The notes under the pieces: generated by a model
Databases searched by the model: none
The model's input: only the letters and a program-made list of their open reading frames with translations
What the model was told of the DNA's origin: nothing
Virus record (IMG/VR): IMGVR_UViG_3300028837_004134
Coordinates: 1-64,000 of that record
Length of the DNA: 64,000 nt
Reading direction: 5' to 3' (one strand)
DNA from: a virus
In this document: positions 16,497 to 24,682 of the stretch, piece by piece
How positions within the stretch are numbered: the first letter of the stretch is position 1
How the letters are laid out: each line of letters starts with the position of its first letter
Made by a program: the position numbers and the translations under genes

Positions 16497-17292
16497 GTGT
16501 TGCGTTGTGAAAGAAGAGGAAAGCCAAGATAGGATTGTAAGCAAAGTGGCTGTCGTCGTTGCAACTCACAACCGTCCTTGGATGCTCGAAGGGGCGCTTA
16601 TCAACATTCTGTCGCAATCTTTCTGCAATCTCTCGATACTAATCGTCGACAATGGTAATCTACCAGAGACAGAGACAATCGCTCGAACCTACATGCGTTT
16701 GGATCCGCGGATAACGTACATAAAGAATGTGATGCGAAAGGGAGCTGCGGCAACAAGAAATCACGGCTTATTCTCTCTGAGCAGAGAGATAAAGCATGTT
16801 CTGTTTCTTGATGATGATGACCGTTTTTCAGAGCAAGACAGCTTAAAAAGCCTTGTGGAATCGCATTTGGCAGATTCTAGGAGGTTGATGACCTATGGAA
16901 TACAGCGAGATGTGAACACCGATGGCTCTTTGTATCAGATATGGCCCTGTCGAAAAGAGTGTCTTACCGATATGATAATCGATGATAATAAGGTTCAATT
17001 TCCTGCGCACACAGTGCTGTGGAATGCAGTATTTGCAAGGTGTTTGGGTGGATATTCATTTCAGTTCGAGAATGACATGGAGGATATTGCCTTTATCGTA
17101 AGAGGATTTGCCAACCTAAGATCTGACCCTGATAGTATCGCGTATGTGGATTCCCCCATCGTGAATTGGAGGCGAGGAAACATCGAAGAGGACACCCTTC
17201 ACTCTAAGGTTCGCAGAAACGAGAAATCCAGAATTCTCGTCAGGCGGAGAATCAAGAGGATCATACTGCACTACAGTGGATACAGGTCTTAG
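16480..17292 (+). CDS. Family 2 glycosyltransferase, cargo gene 3
   Basis: A GT-A fold glycosyltransferase of 270 residues: VAVVVATHNRPWMLEGAL at the N-terminus, IVDNGN, and the metal/nucleotide-sugar motif LFLDDDDRFS, then a C-terminal acceptor region with ENDMEDIAF. The ATG at 16480 is preferred over that at 16399 because GGAGG lies 11 nt before it; it overlaps the NACHT gene end by 17 nt. The tight overlap and matching low GC make it part of the same operon. Whether it modifies the NACHT protein, a phage product or a host glycan cannot be read from sequence. Confidence 0.8.
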   Translation: MFLKNECCVVKEEESQDRIVSKVAVVVATHNRPWMLEGALINILSQSFCNLSILIVDNGNLPETETIARTYMRLDPRITYIKNVMRKGAAATRNHGLFSLSREIKHVLFLDDDDRFSEQDSLKSLVESHLADSRRLMTYGIQRDVNTDGSLYQIWPCRKECLTDMIIDDNKVQFPAHTVLWNAVFARCLGGYSFQFENDMEDIAFIVRGFANLRSDPDSIAYVDSPIVNWRRGNIEEDTLHSKVRRNEKSRILVRRRIKRIILHYSGYRS

Positions 17293-17356
17293 CGGGTGTG
17301 AGTGAGCTATGCCGTTGGCCGGTCTGTCGTCAGCGGCCGTTGGAACCTACAACAGG

Positions 17357-18356
17357 TGTGATATGACGTACCTCGTGGGACAGTTCTCCAGTTATTATAA
17401 CATACTTCTGAGGGCTTCGTAAGGAGTTTTTCCGTCGAACGCACCGTGGGGACGACCAAAGTTGTAGAATCGTTCCCATTCCTCCAGTTTCTTGTTCAGA
17501 TCCACATCGTCAGTGTAGGTCAGCAGCTGATAAAACTCCTCTTTGTCGGAACGGTGAGATCGCTCGACTTTACCGTTTAGCTGCGGTGAACGGGGTTTGA
17601 TGTAAACATGGCGGATACCTCGATCCTCTACGTGCCAGTGGAACAGAGCTTGGAATTCGTGTCCTCGATCGGTTCGGACAGTATGGATGCGAAAGGGAAA
17701 CTTCTCGATCACGTAATCTATGAAATCTATGGCGTTCTTCTGAGTATGGCGCTTGTAGATCCTCAGGGCTCTCACCCGAGTAGCATCGTCGATGGCGGTG
17801 TACTGGAAACGACGGATCTTCTTGCCTTCGGTGTTCTTGAGAGTAAGAAACGTCACGTCAACCTGGATGTGATGGCCAGGAACCCGTTTTGCATAACGCC
17901 TGGTGTGGATAGCCCGACGGCCGACGTTTCTGGGCAAGCGTCTCAAGCCATGGCGGATAAGGGTTCGATATACGCTCGAACTGGAAGTCTTAACAGCGTG
18001 ATAACGCCCCAGATACCAAGTGATTCGCTCAGGCCCGAAGTGATACACCTGCCTCAGATGAAGGATCTTCTCGACCACCTCCGGGGACAGCTGTCGCGGA
18101 TGACTCTTTGCAATTGGCCTCTTCCGAGCCAATCCCGCATCACCATGTCTGGCGTAAGCTTCCTTCCACCTGTAGAACGTTGATCTGGGCACATCCCACT
18201 CCCGGCAAGCCTCAGTAACGCTGCAATGCGCCTCGGCCCACTCCAACACCAGCTTCTTCAGTCTAATTGATCGAATCGGACAGATCGACATACCAACCTC
18301 CACATTGTGGCTTACATGATAACACAATATGTCCCGCAAGGTCTGGTATATCTACA
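17357..18356 (-). mobile_element. IS481-family insertion sequence
   Basis: About 1.0 kb bounded by imperfect inverted repeats starting TGTGATATGACG on the left and ending GGTATATCTACA on the right, both with GGGACA (or its complement) about 20 nt inside. No target duplication is visible; the left flank does not continue the gene fragment found at the right flank, which suggests a deletion beside the element. Confidence 0.8.
17395..18291 (-). CDS. IS481-family DDE transposase
   Basis: A 298-residue transposase. An N-terminal HTH (CSVTEACREWDVPRSTFYRW) is followed by an rve-type integrase core: HIQVDVTFL (first Asp), TVRTDRGHEF (second Asp) and KPRSPQLNGKVERSHRSDKEEF (catalytic Glu region). 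The C-terminus YNFGRPHGAFDGKTPYEAL is typical of IS481. The ATG at 18291 has GGAGG 5 nt upstream; a longer frame to 18339 lacks one. It appears intact and may be active. Confidence 0.92.
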   Translation of the reverse strand: MSICPIRSIRLKKLVLEWAEAHCSVTEACREWDVPRSTFYRWKEAYARHGDAGLARKRPIAKSHPRQLSPEVVEKILHLRQVYHFGPERITWYLGRYHAVKTSSSSVYRTLIRHGLRRLPRNVGRRAIHTRRYAKRVPGHHIQVDVTFLTLKNTEGKKIRRFQYTAIDDATRVRALRIYKRHTQKNAIDFIDYVIEKFPFRIHTVRTDRGHEFQALFHWHVEDRGIRHVYIKPRSPQLNGKVERSHRSDKEEFYQLLTYTDDVDLNKKLEEWERFYNFGRPHGAFDGKTPYEALRSML

Positions 18357-18551
18357 ATCTTGGGCTTCGTGGAGCCGTTTGACGCCGTAGAAGCGCCGAT
18401 AGAGCCGTTGCTCGTGCTGTCACGGCCAAGTTCCTCATAGGCCGTCATGCTGACGTTGGTGGCGAATCTGAACGCCCTGGCCACCGCTCTGGTCTCGGCC
18501 ATGCGGATCAAGTGCGGTGCGATCCACTCGTTCACATTGTCGGGGCTGGCC
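18357..18551 (-). pseudogene. Fragment of annealing-protein-like gene
   Basis: The frame encoding NEWIAPHLIRMAETRAVARA and EELGRDSTSNGS duplicates the central part of the gene at 23669-24232 with a few substitutions. It stops at the IS481 right end and loses similarity at about 18551, so both ends are missing. It shows that a second copy of that gene, and perhaps of its element, once lay here. Confidence 0.85.
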
Positions 18552-18578
18552 CGTCTGAGCGACTTTCTCGGTGAAGGA

Positions 18579-18719
18579 GTATCAGAAGTACCACCCTGTG
18601 AAAGATCGTGGCTTACAGGGCGGTTTAGGCGTCAAACCGGCTTGGTTTGGCTTGGCAGCCAGAGGGGTGAGCCCCGGTGCAATGGGAGGGATATTGCACC
18701 TTAAAGGGGCTTCTGATAC
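18579..18719. other. Multi-hairpin 141-nt element (candidate structured RNA or MITE)
   Basis: A perfect 10-bp closing repeat, GTATCAGAAG (18579-18588) with CTTCTGATAC (18710-18719), encloses five consecutive perfect hairpins: CCCTGT/ACAGGG (18594-18620), CGGTTT/AAACCG (18621-18639), GGCT/AGCC (18649-18660), GGGG/CCCC (18664-18675) and GGTGCAAT/ATTGCACC (18676-18700). It lies between the annealing-gene fragment and the end of the secreted gene. No coding sense is visible. Confidence 0.6.
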
Positions 18720-18753
18720 AGTCTACTGTCGTGGTCGCACACCACAGCCATTA

Positions 18754-21700
18754 CTATGGACAGGTCGGCTCAGGCCCCTCGTTGAACATATAGTCCACCA
18801 GGTATACCAGGTCAGCAATATCGATCAGCCCGCCACTGGCATCCACGTCGGCCGCTTCCATAACTGGCGGTTCCGGGCCGCTATTGAACATGAAGTCCAC
18901 CAGGTAGACAAGATCAGCGATATCGATTGGCAGTGTGCCGCTACCGTCGATGTCGCCGCAGGACGAGGTGGCTGCCATTAGAGCGACTGCAACCTGGCCG
19001 CCAATGCCATTCTCAGGGAAGGCCACGATGTTGAGTAGGGACGTCTGGTAAAAGGAGACCGGAGACGGTACCCAGTTCAGTGAAACGGTGTATGTAGCTG
19101 GTACTTCCTCCCCGGGCTGCAGGTCCGGAAGTGGAACCGAATCGCTGCTATGGATTGTGACAAAGCCGGCATCGTGTATCTGACAGTAAACGCCCGTAGC
19201 CACAGCATCACCGATGTTCCTGACCGTCAGGTCAATTGTGACAAGCGAATCACGAGTTACAAGAGACCATTCTGGGGTAGCCGTGATTGAGAGTGTGGGA
19301 ACTGCTGGAATATCAATTAGTAGTCCGATCACACTATCGACCAGCATCCAGCTATCAGCTAACTGCGTCACTACAGTGTCGAAGGTGGATGTCGAAAGCG
19401 TGTTGAATTCAGCATCAAAGGGGTTCAATTGAAGTCCCAAGGCAACGAACGAACCCTGTAATAGCCGCAAGTTCGCGTTTGTGATAGCTGTGTCGGCTTG
19501 TTCGAGAGCGGCGTCGAAATCAGGTATGGTTGCTCGCCCACTATCAGCTTTCGATGTAAGGACTCCCGATGACTGCGAGAAGACGGCCATGACTAAATCC
19601 GCACTTACAATTAGGCTCTCGGCGGCAGTCCATGTTTCAAGTGAATCTCCAGATAGAGCAGCAGCGGTTACGCTGTCACACCAGTCGGAGTAGGCTGAGA
19701 TTTCTTGGGGAAGTGGCGCCTTTGAAGCCGAGCTGCTTCTGGTATTGCCGGCTGCCAACACCATTCCTGGTGTGTGCATTGGATACATCGGGGGGGCCGT
19801 GCCATGATAGACAAAGAATGCGCCGAGAGTTATTTCAGTCTGAATGGAGATAGCTGTCTCAAGTGCCTCTCCGGCTGCCATTATTGAATGACCAGACTTG
19901 TTTACTCCGACCAGATCGCCAAAAAGCTCCACCGCCTTCTTAACCCACTTAAGCTTGAAAAAACCTTCGTCCATCGCATCAGACAACTCTTGAAGCCTTT
20001 CTGCCACACCCATTCCACCAGCATCTTCTTCGTGCTGGGCTATGACAGCTGCCGACTGATCGGTCATGTCTTTGATATTAGACCACCTATCCTGGAAGTT
20101 ATCGGTGGCTTCCTCAAGAGTATTGGAGTAGTTGTAGACTGTCGACCAGCTACCGGCGTCATCAAGAGCATCCTGTGTGGAGGGAACATGTATCAGGCTG
20201 AGTGCGGCTTCATCAAACACAATCCGAACGGCTGCATTGTTTATAAGGCAATCCGAGACGTGTTCGCTTGCGAGACAGTTTATTAACCCAGCCTTGACCT
20301 GATCGAACAGCATACCCCACGTTCGACGTACATCCTCATCAGGAATGAACCTCCTGATCTCTCCAAAAATGTCGAGAATATATCCAAGGACTGTCTTCAG
20401 CACTTTCTTCAGCAGCTTGGCAATCATCCCACCTTTCTCTCCAAGCGCCAAGAAAGCTAAAGCCGGCGTTATGGCCGATATGGTGTTCTTGACTGCTGAA
20501 TCCCACATCTCCTCCGCACCCCTTACTGTCTCTGTTTCCGGTGGTGGGTCTGCTGCATCAGGAATGTAACGGTAACCGGCGTTCACCAACTTAGCTACCA
20601 TCAAAAGCCTTTGGAAAGTCTCCAGTTGCACTTCCGTCGGATAGCCGGGTCGGATTACATTATCCACAAACGAATTGGCATCCTGCATTTCATAACTGTT
20701 CACGACCGGGATAGGGATAATTGTGCCCACAAATAGGTCGATTTCAAGATTCTCCAGGCGATCTTTAATAAAGTCATACTGCGCCAACTCCACCGGCGTT
20801 CCATCAGGATTGTGGACCTGGTAAGTCACAGAAACTACTTCTGGGCTGTTATCGGCGTTGCTGCTCGTGACGGTCATAACTTCGTTGTACGTACCAGGAT
20901 TCAGATCAGTGGTGTTGATGGTAACGGTGATCTCCTGGTAGTTACTCGTACCGTAGTACAGGTCGATATCCAACCAGGGAATCTGCTCATCTATGTACCA
21001 GTCCAGCGTACCGCCGCCCGTATTCGTTATAGTCAAAGTTTGATTATCAGGTAAGACATCATTCTGAGCTGCAGCAAAGTGAAGACTGGAGGGACTTAAT
21101 TGGATGTGCGGACCAGACGAGATCGCATACTCAATGGCCAAGTATTCTGGGCTGTTGTCGGCATTGGTGCTCGTAACCGTCATGACTTCGTTGTAAGTCG
21201 CCGGCGCTAAACCCGTGGTGTTTACGGTTACAGTGATCTCAGCGTAGTTGGATGTGCCGGAAAACGGGGTTATGTCCAGCCAGTCGATTTGTTCGTCTAT
21301 GTGCCAGTCCAGCGTTCCGCCACCGGTATTGGATATCTCAAACGTCTGCGGGGTGGGTGTAGGATCATCTTGGACCGCCAAGAAGCTGAGATTAGTTGGC
21401 GTCAGTGAAATGTGCGGACCGGCAGATACAGTATATTCGACCGTCACAAATTGCGGGCTGTTATCGGCGTTGGAGCTGGTCACGGTCATCACTTCATTGT
21501 AGGTGCCTGGTGCCAAACCGGTGGTATTTATCGTAACCGTTATTTCCTGGCTGTTGCCCGGTCCTTGCCGTATATCAAGATCCAGCCACTCAATCTGCTC
21601 ATCCACGTACCAGTCAAGCGTTCCGCCGCCGGTATTTGATATCTCAAACGTCTGCGGGGTGGGTGTAGGATCATCTTGGACCGCCAAGAAGCTGAGATTA

Positions 21701-22593
21701 GTTGGCGTCAGTGAAATGTGCGGACCGGCAGATACAGTATATTCGACCGTCACAAATTGCGGGCTGTTGTCGGCGTTGGAACTGGTAACGGTCATAACTT
21801 CATTATATGTCCCCGGAGCAAGCGATGTTGTGTTGATTGTAGCCGTAATCTCCTGGCTGTTGCTCGTGCCGAAGTAAGGGGTAATATCTAACCAGGAAAT
21901 CTGCTCGTCAATGTACCAGTCCAGTGTACCGCCGCCCGTATTTGATACGGAAAATGTCTGTTCGGTTGGAGCCACACTGTTTTCTGCGCCTTGAAAGATC
22001 AAATTCTCTGTCGACAGTGCGATATGGGGAAGGTCCTGTGATTGATATGCCCAGGGAATCCAATTGACAGGTCCACTGATTCCTGCAGCAATCGTAGCTG
22101 AGTCAGTTGTACCCCAGTAGTTATACTGGGCGTTGGTTGAAGTACCAGATGAATTGACAATATTAAAATCAGTGTTGTCATATATATCACAACTGTAGTC
22201 TAAAGAACCACCAATGATAAGCGGTCTTGAAGCATTAATATTATAGAGTCCATCTCCCACATTACCGATAATGTGACAGTTTTCAAAAATAATTTCAGAA
22301 GCAATTGAACAATACACACCACAGTTTAAGTTATTGGCGATTAGACAATGTCTAAAAATCTTGGGATAGTCAGCATCCTTTGACCGAGCATATACACCAG
22401 CCTGAGCGACACCGAATAAAGTATCCACTGCCCCGGCATACTTGATATCACAGTAAAGTAAACTATCGGAAAGCGTGTAACTGTGATATTTTATCCCAAC
22501 CCAGTCACCTGGCTGGGGGACAGGTGCATTGGAAGTGAAAACTATCCGGTTATCAGGAGTCCCGTTGGCCTCAGCGATAAACCACATCGTCAA
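18754..22593 (-). CDS. Secreted BACON-repeat protein with C-terminal dockerin-like repeat (3' part of a broken gene)
   Basis: A 1279-residue frame beginning with a beta-helix-like region (FENCHIIGNVGDGLYN) after a duplicated EANGTPDN segment. Four BACON-type repeats of about 100 residues follow (SNTGGGTLDWYIDEQ, then APGTYNEVMTVTSSNADNSP), then a long helical region, a CARDB-like repeat (VTIDLTVRNIGDAVATGVYC) and a C-terminal pair of dockerin-like calcium repeats (DIDGSGTLPIDIADLVYLVD). The protein is probably exported and surface-attached. The frame starts with TTG and no signal peptide; the true start appears to be at 23150, two frameshifts away. Two BACON units are near-identical in DNA, 306 bp apart. 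Confidence 0.75.
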   Translation of the reverse strand: MTMWFIAEANGTPDNRIVFTSNAPVPQPGDWVGIKYHSYTLSDSLLYCDIKYAGAVDTLFGVAQAGVYARSKDADYPKIFRHCLIANNLNCGVYCSIASEIIFENCHIIGNVGDGLYNINASRPLIIGGSLDYSCDIYDNTDFNIVNSSGTSTNAQYNYWGTTDSATIAAGISGPVNWIPWAYQSQDLPHIALSTENLIFQGAENSVAPTEQTFSVSNTGGGTLDWYIDEQISWLDITPYFGTSNSQEITATINTTSLAPGTYNEVMTVTSSNADNSPQFVTVEYTVSAGPHISLTPTNLSFLAVQDDPTPTPQTFEISNTGGGTLDWYVDEQIEWLDLDIRQGPGNSQEITVTINTTGLAPGTYNEVMTVTSSNADNSPQFVTVEYTVSAGPHISLTPTNLSFLAVQDDPTPTPQTFEISNTGGGTLDWHIDEQIDWLDITPFSGTSNYAEITVTVNTTGLAPATYNEVMTVTSTNADNSPEYLAIEYAISSGPHIQLSPSSLHFAAAQNDVLPDNQTLTITNTGGGTLDWYIDEQIPWLDIDLYYGTSNYQEITVTINTTDLNPGTYNEVMTVTSSNADNSPEVVSVTYQVHNPDGTPVELAQYDFIKDRLENLEIDLFVGTIIPIPVVNSYEMQDANSFVDNVIRPGYPTEVQLETFQRLLMVAKLVNAGYRYIPDAADPPPETETVRGAEEMWDSAVKNTISAITPALAFLALGEKGGMIAKLLKKVLKTVLGYILDIFGEIRRFIPDEDVRRTWGMLFDQVKAGLINCLASEHVSDCLINNAAVRIVFDEAALSLIHVPSTQDALDDAGSWSTVYNYSNTLEEATDNFQDRWSNIKDMTDQSAAVIAQHEEDAGGMGVAERLQELSDAMDEGFFKLKWVKKAVELFGDLVGVNKSGHSIMAAGEALETAISIQTEITLGAFFVYHGTAPPMYPMHTPGMVLAAGNTRSSSASKAPLPQEISAYSDWCDSVTAAALSGDSLETWTAAESLIVSADLVMAVFSQSSGVLTSKADSGRATIPDFDAALEQADTAITNANLRLLQGSFVALGLQLNPFDAEFNTLSTSTFDTVVTQLADSWMLVDSVIGLLIDIPAVPTLSITATPEWSLVTRDSLVTIDLTVRNIGDAVATGVYCQIHDAGFVTIHSSDSVPLPDLQPGEEVPATYTVSLNWVPSPVSFYQTSLLNIVAFPENGIGGQVAVALMAATSSCGDIDGSGTLPIDIADLVYLVDFMFNSGPEPPVMEAADVDASGGLIDIADLVYLVDYMFNEGPEPTCP

Positions 22594-23032
22594 AGTAGTT
22601 GCTAACTAAATGGATGCCCCCACTGTCATTGGAAGAAATTGTGCAATTTTCAATTGAACTGTAAGCAGATCGACCGTAATCATAAATACCATAACCGGTG
22701 CAATTAGTAATGGAACAATCGACTAATTCCAGAGTGTCAGTACTCGCACCCATAAACACGCCTGATCCAAGAATGGAATCAATCGTGCAGCTCTTAATCT
22801 GTTTTAGCTTGTCGGCCTGACCACGGAAATATACACCAGCCTGAGCGACACCGAACAAGGTATCCACCGCCCCGGCATACTTGATATCACAGTAAAGTAA
22901 ACTATCGGAAAGCGTGTAACTGTGATATTTTATCCCAACCCAGTCACCTGGCTGGGGGACAGGTGCATTGGAAGTGAAAACTATCCGGTTATCAGGAGTC
23001 CCGTTGGCCTCAGACAATGTAAGGACTGCCAT
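22571..23032 (-). pseudogene. Beta-helix segment of the broken BACON/dockerin gene
   Basis: This frame carries right-handed beta-helix-type repeats (CTIDSILGSGVFMGAS, CSITNCTGYGIYDYG, CTISSNDSGGIHLV). Its first part, from EANGTPDN to AQAGVY, repeats the first part of the 18754-22593 frame: the DNA at 22829-23014 and 22398-22575 is nearly identical. At each copy the upstream sequence enters one base out of frame at the same point, TGAGGCCAACGGG. It is therefore a middle piece of one longer gene and not an independent gene. Confidence 0.65.
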
Positions 23033-23150
23033 CTATGCTTAGTGTAGTATTCGTAGTTATGGCTCCACCAATATAGGTTTGAGCCGTAGAAACATCACTC
23101 ACAAACAATATTATTGTTACAACGGATAAAATACAGATAAATACCTTCAT
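23010..23150 (-). pseudogene. Signal-peptide start of the broken BACON/dockerin gene
   Basis: The frame from ATG at 23150 encodes a clear signal peptide (MKVFICILSVVTIILFVSD, cleavage probably after STA-Q) and then GGAITTNTTLSIDGSPYIV, stopping at a TGA that overlaps the first out-of-frame junction. This is the expected N-terminus of the secreted protein whose remainder lies at 18754-23014. It is too short to be recognised as a gene by length alone. Confidence 0.7.
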
Positions 23151-23203
23151 AGCTTCCCCCTGTATCCTAAATGTTTAGATTGATTTCTCAGAAACATCAA
23201 AAA

Positions 23204-23230
23204 AGCCCGTGTTTTGAAAACCAACGGGCT
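23204..23230 (-). terminator. Rho-independent terminator
   Basis: AGCCCGT pairs with ACGGGCT; on the minus strand the stem is followed by TTTTTTG. It lies 78 nt after the stop of the minus-strand frame at 23308-23634 and before the signal-peptide start at 23150. Confidence 0.75.
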
Positions 23231-23307
23231 GCAGTGCTCTATTGATATATGATTTTGAATTTGACTAACTTCTGGATCGTCGAGTAAGCCCATATAAATA
23301 ACTCCAA

Positions 23308-23634
23308 TTACGGTTTATTCTCAGGAGTGATGGACCAAGATGCATATCTTCCCAATAAAAGAAATATACTCAAACTTTCATGCTTGTCAATCCCGAAAGC
23401 CCTTATTGACGAGGGTTTCCGGACCTTAACTAACTCCTCGTCCTTGACTCCGTCATATGATAAATAGTCACATTCTATGTCTTTTGCAGAAAAAACATCC
23501 CTTTGAGTGCGAAATTTCAAATGTATAACAATATTGTAAACGCCGGAGTAAAAGTGTCCCAAGGGGCGGTCGAAAAGTGTGCCACCCAGGCTTCGCCCGA
23601 ACAGTAAGGACAAGAGGCCAGCACTACTCGGCAC
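23308..23634 (-). CDS. Hypothetical protein or gene remnant at the E3 border
   Basis: A 108-residue frame. The C-terminal two thirds (from GHFYSGVYNIVIHLKF onward) has low GC and plausible protein composition, and a terminator follows its stop. The N-terminal third lies across the border between low-GC and high-GC DNA and may be fused foreign sequence, so this could be the 3' end of a gene cut by insertion of E3. No family was recognised. Confidence 0.35.
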   Translation of the reverse strand: MPSSAGLLSLLFGRSLGGTLFDRPLGHFYSGVYNIVIHLKFRTQRDVFSAKDIECDYLSYDGVKDEELVKVRKPSSIRAFGIDKHESLSIFLLLGRYASWSITPENKP

Positions 23635-23668
23635 CGGCCCCTTGTTTCATGATGATCTGCGCAGCAAC

Positions 23669-24232
23669 CTACCCCACCTTGCCTTTCTTCGGACAAAGCT
23701 TCAACTGGTCGATGGCGTGTGACCCACCCGCAATGGGAATCTTGCCGGTCTTCGCCTTGTGATCGAACAGTTTCTGTATCTCCAGCTCCAGCTCGATCGG
23801 CACTTCCCGCTGGTCACACAGCGTGCGAATGTACTGCTCCTGAGTCATCTTGGGCTTCTTGGAGCCGTTTGACACCGCAGAAGCACCTACAGAGCCGTTG
23901 CCTGTGCTGTCACGACCAAGCTCTTCATAGGCCGTCATGCTGACGTTGGTGGCGAACCTGAACGCTCTGGCCACGGCCCTGGTCTCAGCCATGCGGATCA
24001 AGTGCGGCGCGATCCACTCGTTCACGTTGTCAGGGCTGGCGTCGCCCAGACCGTGGAAAGTGCCCTTGCTGGTTGTGACTTCGGCCGAGACAACTGCCAG
24101 CGGCTGGTCTTTTGTCGGCATGTGCAACAGGCAGGTTTTGACCGCGTTCAGCCCCTGTCGGTGGGCCTCGTCGAGCAGACCAGCGAACAGGATGTACTCC
24201 TTGCCGTTGGTAGGTGGTGATCGTCGCCGCAC
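23669..24232 (-). CDS. Phage-type annealing-protein-like protein, frameshifted at N-terminus
   Basis: A 187-residue frame resembling a widespread phage/element family with GKEYILFAGLLDEAHRQGL, GLGDASPDNVN, and IAPHLIRMAETRAVARAFR, thought to be related to single-strand annealing or recombination proteins. The N-terminus here (MRRRSPPT) looks wrong: an overlapping frame from the ATG at 24239 reads MMGAATITTY and would join NGKEYILF if one C in the run at 24209-24210 were removed. This is a natural frameshift or a sequencing error. The C-terminus has an extra basic region. The function is inferred from family resemblance only. Confidence 0.65.
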   Translation of the reverse strand: MRRRSPPTNGKEYILFAGLLDEAHRQGLNAVKTCLLHMPTKDQPLAVVSAEVTTSKGTFHGLGDASPDNVNEWIAPHLIRMAETRAVARAFRFATNVSMTAYEELGRDSTGNGSVGASAVSNGSKKPKMTQEQYIRTLCDQREVPIELELEIQKLFDHKAKTGKIPIAGGSHAIDQLKLCPKKGKVG

Positions 24233-24235
24233 CCA

Positions 24236-24550
24236 TCACGCGGCCCCCGTGGCTTTCAGCTCCGGAGAAACCGGATGCGCGTCTCCGACCCTTTCGACCT
24301 TGAACGCCTCTTCACCGAACTCACGGGAGAGGAACCCGGTGAAAATCCGGGCGATGGCGCGTCCGACATCAGTCGCCGCGTCCACCACGCAGGAACGCTT
24401 TTTCGAGTCCAGGCAGAAGGACGCATCAAGTCGTACCAAAGCTCGACCGTGCAGGCTCTCGGCGGCGAGCACGGCAAGGAGCAGAGACTCCTCGACGTCC
24501 CGGAATGGGACCTTGGTGTTGAAGTTGTATCTGTAGAGTTCGCGGTTCAT
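24236..24550 (-). CDS. Hypothetical E3 protein
   Basis: A 104-residue protein (MNRELYRYNFNTKVPFRDVEESLLLAVLAAESLHG...), unrecognised. The pattern LYRYNF...DVEESLLLA with a later CVVDAATDVGRAIARIF is typical of small phage-region proteins found beside annealing-protein genes. The ATG at 24550 is chosen because GGAGG lies 7 nt before it; the ATG at 24568 lacks a site. It ends just before the annealing-like gene, so the two are likely co-transcribed. The shared motif lies about 100 nt upstream. Confidence 0.7.
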   Translation of the reverse strand: MNRELYRYNFNTKVPFRDVEESLLLAVLAAESLHGRALVRLDASFCLDSKKRSCVVDAATDVGRAIARIFTGFLSREFGEEAFKVERVGDAHPVSPELKATGAA

Positions 24551-24646
24551 TGTCTTTCCTCCGTTCATTGCGGTCCGTTTGGAGGGCGCGTCCGGGCCGG
24601 ATACCGTTGGAGTTTCTCGAACGCCTTGCCGGCATCCGACCCGGTC

Positions 24647-24662
24647 AATACCTACCGGAAGC
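24647..24662 (-). promoter_or_regulatory. Shared motif GCTTCCGGTAGGTATT
   Basis: Minus-strand match to the motif found across E1, E2 and E3, in the gap between the sigma-factor gene and the 104-aa gene. Confidence 0.5.
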
Positions 24663-24682
24663 GACTCCGGACCGTCGGGCGG

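Noticed and set aside
20812-21877. Diversity-generating retroelement template/variable repeat pair in the BACON repeats
   Set aside because: The near-identical repeats do not differ specifically at adenines, and no reverse transcriptase gene is in the window.
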